Below, one piece after another: positions 6,821 to 11,744 of a stretch of 11,744 nucleotides of DNA; within the stretch, counting starts at the first letter, position 1, and each line of letters starts with the position of its first letter. Source of the stretch: Ectocarpus siliculosus (Eukaryota > Sar > Phaeophyceae > Ectocarpales > Ectocarpaceae). Location of the stretch: NCBI GenBank assembly GCA_000310025.1, contig FN649746.1:2395439-2407182 (forward strand). Direction: 5' to 3'. The notes beneath the pieces are model-generated. The model ran no database searches. It saw only the letters and a list, made by a program, of their open reading frames with translations, and was not told the origin of the DNA. Position numbers and translations under genes: made by a program.

Positions 6821-9800
6821 CCAAACCCCGACCTAACTTCGAATACGAAACCAGATGGGGCCGCCACGTCCTGGCCAGGAGCTTGCCCCCAAGAAGCAGA
6901 GGGAGCGGTTTCAGCACGCGTTGGCGGTGCTTGCGAAGGTCCGGCGGGGACCCCAGCTCGAGGAGGCGCTCCTGCTGGCATGCACCACGGTCGATAGACA
7001 CCTCGTTCGGTGAGTCCATCGGTGGATCGGTGGTGCTAGATGGAAGGGCAGTATCTAGTCGAAGCAGAGGTCGAAGGTGTTTGGGGCTGGCTACGGATCG
7101 ATTACAGAGGCGTTGTTTTCGTTGCTTTGTGTCATCGGTCACACTCAACACACACAGCATTTTCCCCCGCGTAGAACCGTTCCTCCGTGGTCACACGGAA
7201 GGGTTGTTGATCTCCCTGAGCCTCCCTACCCTCCTGCCTCGGAACCTGAGTTTTGTGGGGAGCGGAAGATAAACCGATTGGCCTATCAGAGAGCAGCAGT
7301 ATGGAGTATCGAAAGGGAGACAGACGTTGTCGTGGGTGCACTTTTTGGTCTGTCCCAATTAAGCACAAGAGCGTCAAGTCTGCTTGCAGCCAAGAGGTAA
7401 TTCGGAGATCTATCAATTTGAGAGGGAGTTTTTTTCGGGGCCCAGGGTGCGTGTAACCGGAGAGGAATTGGTATCACATGTGTCGCCCTCGGTACCAAAA
7501 CTACGAGTGTACGTTTTTGGCCCGCGCGACCGTTTGAAGGTGGGTGGAAAACGAGGTCTAGGTACGTGTCCACCACAAGAGGCCCAAGAGACACGATATT
7601 TTTTGTGGTAGGGCACGTGGCTGCTGTGTATGGGTTCAGAGACGTCGGCATATGTTGCTGAAGAGCTGAAGAGGCGTCGAGAGGAAATATCGCCGACTGT
7701 TTGGGTGGAGAATGTGGGCGTGGTGTTCTGGCTACGGACTTACCAAGCCCTAGCGCTAGCTGACGTGGCTTGTACTGCCGGTGACCGGGATCAAAGGGTC
7801 CACCCGTAGCGCTAGCAGCGGCTCTGGCTGACCCTTGGACTTCCGGAGGACCGCTTTAGTGAGAAGGTTAACTTTTTGAGGAAATAGAACACGGAGGGGG
7901 CACGCAGACCGTATTCCTAACCCTAACCCCAACCGATGGCATGCTTTGTGCAACCCCACCAACATGTTTACTTCAACGAAAAACATGCGAAGGGTACTTA
8001 CTGGTCACAGTCTTGACCTATTTCCGTGGAACGCCAGACTCTGGGCTTGTCTGGTTCAGGTCCACAGCCGTACTGTTGTAGCAGCAGTGAACACGCCCGC
8101 AATGCTGGGCCCAACCCCGCCTCCGGGCACCTACTGCTGCGGTGAATTTCTCACCTTCTCTTATTATGTGTATTTTTACGAGCTTCATGATAAACTTTTA
8201 CGGGCGAGACACTGATTCATCATGTTCGCATTTTTTCTTTTATTCCCACCACGTGCATCTGAGTAGCACACAGCTATGTACCTCCCAGCTTATCCCTATG
8301 CTGACATCCTTGTTCCGCGGGGGGCTTACCAGGTTCGTTGGGGCGGAGTTGGAGGCTGCCGCGGCGTTGTTATCGATTCTGGCCACGGAGTCGTCAGCCC
8401 GGTGCGCCAAGGCAATGGCCGCGAAGGTGGCGTATGAAGCGGCACAGGTGGGCGGGGCGGGGGCGGGGTCTGGGCCCTCAAAGCACATGCAGCAGGAAGA
8501 AGAGGAGGAGGGGCGATTACCGCTGTCGGTTCTCGTGGCGGCGGTCAGGTCGCTGCGCACTCTGAGCGCTAGCGCGGTGGCAATAGAGAAGTCGGTCAGG
8601 ATTTCCTCAGCGTGCTCTACCCCCCCCGGTGGTGGCGGCGGCAGGGGCCCTGTGTCTGCGAGAGTGGGCCCGGGGGGACCGTCGGCGTCGCGGCTGGTGC
8701 GGTACCTAACACGGGAGTGCGACAGGTGAGTGCAGCCAGGTTGTTTTTTGTGTTCGCCCAGCTGGGGGTGTCCTCATGTTCGGTCAGGCTGTCGTAGCTA
8801 GCTGCGTTTTTTTGTTTTGGGTGTTTTCTTCGAGTCAAGCTCCTGCGTGGCGGGTCTCAGTGTCTGGGAGCACGCGTTCTTGGTTTTTTTGAGAGACGGT
8901 CCTTAAAAAAAACGTAGCAATATACCTATTTACTTCTTCGACCCTACAAAAACATGCAACTCTTTCTCCGGTTGGTCAGGAGCCGTCTGAAATGCGCCTT
9001 TTTTCTTTTTGAGAGGTGGTGCAGTGTTGGCAACGCAGCGATTAGCTCTGGTGATGTTTTGGTGTCATTTCCGGCATTTTACAGAACTTGCCGTTCTTCC
9101 TCCGGGCGTGTGCTTTTTGTGGGTGGTCTGGCGGTTGGCATGATGTTGTGGTTGACGATCCCGTTCCAGCATGGTAAATAGCGGTCAGTGCTGTTGGTTC
9201 CCTCGGTTTGCTCACCTACGGACGAGACAAGTCTGACAACCCTGAAAGAGACGGAAGTCACATCGATACTGCTTGTAGGAATGGGAAAACGTTTTGGAGC
9301 CCCCTTTGGCAAAGTAGGAAGGGACGATTGGCCATCGGTGATGGAATAATGCTCCGTCCTCTCTCGAGGACGCGTGGTCTAAACATCTAAGGCATGCATG
9401 ACATGAGTAGTGGCCATCGGTGATGGAATAATGCTCCGTCCTCTCTCGAGGACGCGTGGTCTAAACATCTAAGGCATGCATGACATGAGTACCCCCCCCC
9501 CTCCCCCCCCGCCCCCCGCCCCCCCCGGTGTTTGCCATCGGGGTTGGGTTTTCGTCGCTTGGCAACGACGTTGTAAAAGAAGCCAATTCACTTCGTGAAC
9601 TCGGCAACCAGGTTACCGTTTTTTTTTCCTCTGTTTTTTTTTGGCGGTAACCATAATGGTGGTCGAGTAGATCATGTTGTGCTGGGTGGAGAAACCTCAC
9701 TCCGCGACAAGGGGGATGATCGCACCACGTTGTGTTAAATTGGTCAAGCATCTTCGAGGCAGCTACACAGTGCTTATAACTGTCTCTGGAAGTGAAAGCA

Positions 9801-11640
9801 CCAGAAAATAAATTAAGTCATACGCAGCTGTCATCCGTACGCAAGGAAGTAAGCACAATATGCCGAACACCCTTAGCAGGATGCAGCTCACCCTTCATGC
9901 GACTCGCCGAATACCTCACGGTGCTTCGCGCTTGGTGATGTGAGAGCCTGGTCCGGTGAGAACCCGGCGTGCTCCGTCCCGGCTTTGTAGGGATGCGAGG
10001 TCAATGGTCTAACGATTACGGCATGCATGACATGAGTCCCCCCCCCCCCTCCCCCCCCGACCAATCGGTGATCCAGTAATGCTCCGTCCCCTCTCGAGGA
10101 CGCGTGGTCTAAACATCTAAGGCATGCATGACATGAGTACCCCCCCCACTCCCGACCAATCGGTGATCCAGTAATGCTCCGTCTTCTCTCGAGGACGCGT
10201 GGTCTAAACATCTAAGCCATGCCCCCCTCCCCCCGACCATGCAGGGTTCGCGGGATCACGGCCCACCCGGTGGTGGAGCGAAACCTCGACGCTCTCATGT
10301 CCGAGCTCAGGTCTTGGTCCGCCGGGCTAGGCAGCGCCGCCGCTGGTGGCCGTTTCAGCGCTCCGGCGGTGAGCACGGCTGAGGTTTTCCAGAGCAAGGG
10401 CGTTCGATTGTCGCCGGCCGGGCCCGTCGGCGGCGGCACCGAGGCGGGAGGAGGCGCAACGTCGGGGAGACCAGGAGGGAAGCCTCTCGCCAGTGGGGGC
10501 AAGGCCTCCGTGTCTTGTGGGGGGAAGGCCGGGTCTGCTGCTAGGGGGCGCGGGGGCGGTGGGGGGGGGCGGGGGGCCGGGGGCGCCCAGCTTCCAAAGC
10601 GCCAGCAGTTGCTCATTCCCCGCCCTCCGATGCTTCTTCTGAACGTTGGGGGAGCGGCAGCCGCGGCGGGAGTAGAAGAGGGAGGAAGAGGGAGGGGAAG
10701 AGGGAGGGGAAGAGGGAGACCGAAAGGGAGCGGGAAAGGGAGAGGGAGGGTAAGGGGAGGGAGAGGAGGAGGCAGCTCTCCCCGCGCCGGTCCGCTTGCC
10801 ATCGCCACGGTGGCCACAAGGGCCTCTTGCGTTACTGTTGCTGGTGCAAGTGCTGGTGCTGGTGCTGGTGCGAGTGCGAGTACTGGTGCAAGTGCTGATA
10901 CAGGTGCAAGTGCTAGCGCAGGTGCTGGCGCGAGTGCTGGTGCGGGTGCTAGTGCAGGTGTAAGTGCTAGTGCCGGTGCTAGTGCTAGTGCTGGTGCAAG
11001 TGCTAGTGCTGGCGTGAGTGTCGGTGCGTCAGCGCCAGCATCAGCGCCAGCTAGTGCTGGTGCAAGTGCTAGTGCTGGTGTTGGTGTTGCTGCATCAGCG
11101 CCAGCATCAGCGCCAGCCTCAGCGCCAGCCTCAGCACCAGCCCCAGCGCCAACCTCAGCGCCAGCATCAGCGCCAGCATCAGCGCCAGCCCCAGCGCCAA
11201 CCTCAGCGCCAGCCTCAGCACCAGCCCCAGCGCCAGCATCAGCGCCAGCATCAGCGCCAGCATCAGCGCCAGCATCAGCGTCTCCTACCCTGTGCGCTTC
11301 GCTCACCGGACAACCGGCTGGGGTTGCAGCGGCCGCTGCCACCACCCCTCCCCCCACCTCTCCCCCGGTCAACTCCCCCTCCACCGCCATCGCAGCGGGG
11401 AGAAAACGTTCCCGCGAAGAAGCAACCGGTCAGGACACGGAACGCTCGAGTCGCACTGTGGGGTCAGAGGGGGCAGCGGCAGCAGCGACGACGGCGGGCG
11501 CGGGCGCGGGCGCGGGGGAGGGAGCACTGCAGGGTAACATCGGCGGCGGCGGTGGTTCTTTTTCTCCCAGCGAGGCGTGGGAGACGTTGAAGAATAGCCT
11601 CGACTTTTGGGAATGGATAATTGCGCGGCTGATGGGGTGA
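4327..11640 (+). CDS. Gene B: spliced gene for an unrecognised helical, AT-hook and Ala/Ser-rich protein
   Basis: Proposed join: 4327-4680, 6855 (or 6879)-7009, 8267-8725 and 10245-11640, about 780-787 residues. The phases agree at each junction: 0/0, then 2 nt plus 1 nt (CG|C = Arg), then 2 nt plus 1 nt (AG|G = Arg). In order, the protein has a low-complexity N-terminus with poly-Gln; a helical region (exons 2-3) rich in Ala/Leu; an acidic EEEEE spot; a Gly-rich linker; an Arg-Gly tract with an AT-hook core RGRPKG; about 150 residues of Ala/Ser/Gly/Pro; and a Trp-containing helix near the end. The AT-hook suggests DNA binding in the nucleus, which is inference. Exons 2-4 are the better supported part. 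Exon 1 is uncertain, and the gene may instead start at the ATG at 6855. The last frame may run on past the window, because the stop overlaps a consensus donor. Confidence 0.55.
4444..4473 (+). repeat. (CAG)10 trinucleotide repeat
   Basis: Ten perfect CAG units, read as poly-Gln in the preferred frame. A shorter (CAG)5 follows at 4537-4551. Confidence 0.95.
4826..4919 (+). CDS. Possible alternative exon in the first intron of gene B
   Basis: The acceptor CCCCCCATCAG is followed by a frame reading PCERVVAGFCPSTLNDNAVV and then GGPWFIARGYLG, ending at the donor CTGG|GTGAAC. Third-position GC is high up to that donor and then drops, which supports the boundary. It enters in phase 0, matching the exon ending at 4680, and leaves in phase 1. 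It cannot join directly to the exon at 6855/6879 but does fit the piece at 5888. Confidence 0.38.
5888..5982 (+). CDS. Possible alternative terminal exon
   Basis: A strong acceptor (GAAATATCTTCCAG) is followed by a frame reading PGKISPGPDGSSSYSGSAHA and ending in TAG at 5980-5982. It begins with two bases that complete the phase-1 codon left by 4826-4919 (G|GC = Gly). A second frame from the same acceptor (phase 0, APEKSPLVPTAAVAT) is also open. No usable phase-0 donor is present, so if real it is terminal. Confidence 0.33.
5975..6023 (+). repeat. 27-nt tandem repeat, two copies
   Basis: gttcttagtcctttagtcct begins at 5975 and again at 6002, with a shared core of 22 nt. The first copy overlaps the possible stop at 5980-5982. 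Confidence 0.85.
6280..6351 (+). repeat. Compound (CAC/CAT)n(CAA)n microsatellite
   Basis: A run of CAC with a few CAT units passes directly into about ten CAA units. It would encode His then Gln in one frame, but no splice or start context supports translation. Confidence 0.9.
6788..6819 (+). repeat. (GCT)10 tract, equivalent to CTG on plus and CAG on minus
   Basis: Ten GCT units plus GC, about 35 nt upstream of the exon 2 acceptor of gene B. It could serve as a weak pyrimidine tract before the branch-like CCTAACT at 6830-6836. Confidence 0.9.
6855..7009 (+). CDS. Gene B exon 2 (helical segment)
   Basis: The frame reads MGPPRPGQELAPKKQRERF, then QHALAVLAKVRRGPQLEEAL and LLACTTVDRHLV, ending at the consensus donor TTCG|GTGAGTCC. 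Two phase-0 acceptors are available, ACCAG|ATG (6854) and GGCCAG|GAG (6878), and CCTAACT lies upstream as a branch-site-like motif. An in-frame TAA precedes it. Alternatively, ATG 6855 is the true start of a shorter gene B. The pattern of Leu/Ala and charged residues predicts two or three helices. Confidence 0.68.
7010..8266 (+). other. Intron 2 of gene B
   Basis: GTGAGTCC at 7010 to TAG at 8266, about 1257 nt. The 3' end has a T-rich tract (8231-8247). Open frames at 7077-7456 on both strands have no splice or domain support. A degenerate telomeric motif lies at 7916-7932, and tagcgctagc occurs twice (7753 and 7806). Confidence 0.55.
7916..7932. repeat. Short degenerate telomeric repeat
   Basis: cctaaccctaaccccaa holds two CCCTAA-type units and one variant, in intron 2 of gene B. 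Confidence 0.6.
8267..8725 (+). CDS. Gene B exon 3 (Ala/Leu helical region, acidic patch, Gly linker)
   Basis: The acceptor is TGAG/TAG after a T-rich tract and the donor is GACAG|GTGAGTG, near perfect. It reads TQLCTSQLIPMLTSLFRGG, then FVGAELEAAAALLSILATES, RCAKAMAAKVAYEAAQ, a MQQEEEEEG patch, LPLSVLVAAVRSLRTLSAS, a GGGGG linker and SRLVRYLTRECD. It begins with one base completing the CG| codon from exon 2 and ends with two bases (AG|), completed by exon 4 to Arg. Helix-rich and protein-like throughout; no family recognised. Confidence 0.75.
8726..10244 (+). other. Last detected intron of gene B, carrying a minisatellite
   Basis: GTGAGTG at 8726 to CCATGCAG at 10244, about 1519 nt. The first 600 nt are T-rich with no convincing gene. 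The remainder holds the 82-bp repeat family and its C-tracts, which run up to the acceptor. Confidence 0.65.
9329..10244 (+). repeat. 82-bp minisatellite with C-tract spacers
   Basis: Copies at 9329-9410 and 9411-9492 differ only in the last base. A strongly diverged copy lies at about 9970-10037, and further copies at 10059-10139 and 10154-10221, the last two beginning gaccaatcggtgatccagta. C-rich spacers follow several copies (9492-9526, 10038-10058, 10140-10150, 10222-10234). A partial unit start, gaccatgcag, ends exactly at the exon 4 acceptor. Each full unit contains tctcgagga and gcatgcatgacatgag. Confidence 0.88.
10245..11640 (+). CDS. Gene B exon 4 (AT-hook, Ala/Ser low-complexity region, C-terminal helix)
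   Basis: After the C-rich acceptor at 10244 the frame reads VRGITAHPVVERNLDALMSE (helical), then a Gly/Ala linker, an Arg-Gly tract with an AT-hook core RGRPKG (10711-10728), about 150 residues of SAGA/SAPA repeats (10842-11280), a basic spot RKRSREE, and an end reading SPSEAWETLKNSLDFWEWII. The stop TGA is 11638-11640, but GG|GTGAGCG across it is a good donor. The stops at the ends of exons 2 and 3 lie in GTGAG donors in the same way, so the coding region may continue beyond the window. Confidence 0.72.
10551..10576 (+). repeat. G-runs within the Gly-rich linker
   Basis: Several runs of five to nine G within 26 nt, a G-quadruplex-type pattern on the coding strand; read as poly-Gly in exon 4. 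Confidence 0.8.
10842..11280 (+). repeat. Degenerate hexanucleotide repeat coding for Ala/Ser/Gly/Pro
   Basis: The first part (to about 11027) is built of ggtgct/agtgct-type units coding for SAGA. Later parts (11028-11050 and 11090-11280) are built of tcagcgccagca-type units coding for SAPA, which are approximately the reverse complement of the first type. A short G-type block at 11051-11086 separates them. Confidence 0.88.
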
Positions 11641-11744
11641 GCGGGAAGGGCGAGAGCCAACGCGGGCACGTGCATTTGGCAAGCGAGGGGGGGGGAGGGG
11701 GGGGGGGGGGCTACACCGCCTTGTTAAACGTTCTACCACACTAA
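11641..11744. other. Flank after the gene B frame, with long G-run
   Basis: Non-coding in the gene B frame. A G-rich stretch at 11686-11710 has runs of 9 and about 14 G separated by one A. It is either 3' untranslated sequence or the start of another intron. Confidence 0.5.

Larger units (their letters stand above)
4681..6854 (+). other. First intron of gene B, or region between two genes
   Basis: About 2.2 kb. It holds two exon-like pieces (4826-4919 and 5888-5982), a 27-nt tandem repeat (5975-6023), a CAC/CAA microsatellite (6280-6351) and a CTG tract (6788-6819). A good acceptor at 6605 (ACTTGCAG) followed by a GTAAAGG donor about 36 nt on could mark a micro-exon. The rest, including 5050-5880, shows nothing convincing. 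Confidence 0.45.

Noticed and set aside
6371-7160. Minus-strand frames with poly-Ala, poly-Gln or Cys-rich stretches
   Set aside because: The homopolymers come from the CTG tract, and the strong plus-strand exon with a consensus donor at 7010 covers the same place. A small plus frame at 6666-6773 was also set aside for lack of context.
7077-7456. Plus-strand open frames in intron 2 of gene B
   Set aside because: No acceptor/donor pair in phase with the neighbouring exons and no recognisable motif.
9329-10221. CRISPR-like array
   Set aside because: The units are 82 bp, partly directly adjacent and separated by C-tracts rather than unique spacers. It is a minisatellite in a eukaryotic intron.
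1-11744. tRNA, rRNA, or a phage, plasmid or defence system
   Set aside because: No cloverleaf, conserved rRNA segment, integrase, nuclease or operon-like packing was seen on either strand.

Overview
The window looks like nuclear DNA of a complex eukaryote. I see no prokaryotic operon structure and no long recognisable open frame. Coding sequence is in short pieces bounded by GT...AG signals and separated by microsatellites. The general style (GC-rich exons, many CAG/CTG tracts coding for Gln/Ala/Ser, C-rich polypyrimidine tracts, CCCTAA-type telomeric motifs inside the window) resembles a brown alga such as Ectocarpus. That assignment is an inference from style, not a database match.

Left part, about 348-3748, minus strand: I reconstructed a seven-exon gene ('gene A'). 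Its ATG is at 3748-3746 and its TAG at 350-348. The exons are 3748-3635, 3373-3242, 2888-2682, 2189-1941, 1015-920, 880-731 and 455-348. All seven have lengths divisible by three, so every junction is phase 0, and together they give a protein of about 351 residues. I do not recognise the family. The N-terminal part is basic and probably coiled coil. One intron is only 39 nt.

Middle, 3749-4326: a gap between divergent genes, with (CT)n tracts and two near-identical acceptor-like motifs. It is the probable promoter and 5' leader region for both genes.

Right part, about 4327-11640, plus strand: a second spliced gene ('gene B'). Its exons are 4327-4680 (poly-Gln, least certain), 6855 or 6879-7009, 8267-8725 and 10245-11636/11640. 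All junctions are phase-compatible. The predicted protein has a helical core (exons 2-3), an Arg-Gly stretch with an AT-hook core, a long Ala/Ser/Gly/Pro low-complexity region and a Trp-rich helical end. This suggests a DNA- or chromatin-associated protein, but no family is recognised. Two further exon-like pieces (4826-4919 and 5888-5982) lie in the first intron and fit each other in phase, so an alternative 3' end or a separate small gene is possible.

Repeats: an 82-bp minisatellite with C-tracts in the last intron of gene B, which supplies that intron's splice acceptor; a diverged duplication at 466-706; interstitial telomeric repeats at 3160-3186 and 7916-7932; and several trinucleotide tracts. 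I see no RNA gene, CRISPR array or complete transposable element. Exon boundaries were read by eye and need transcript data.
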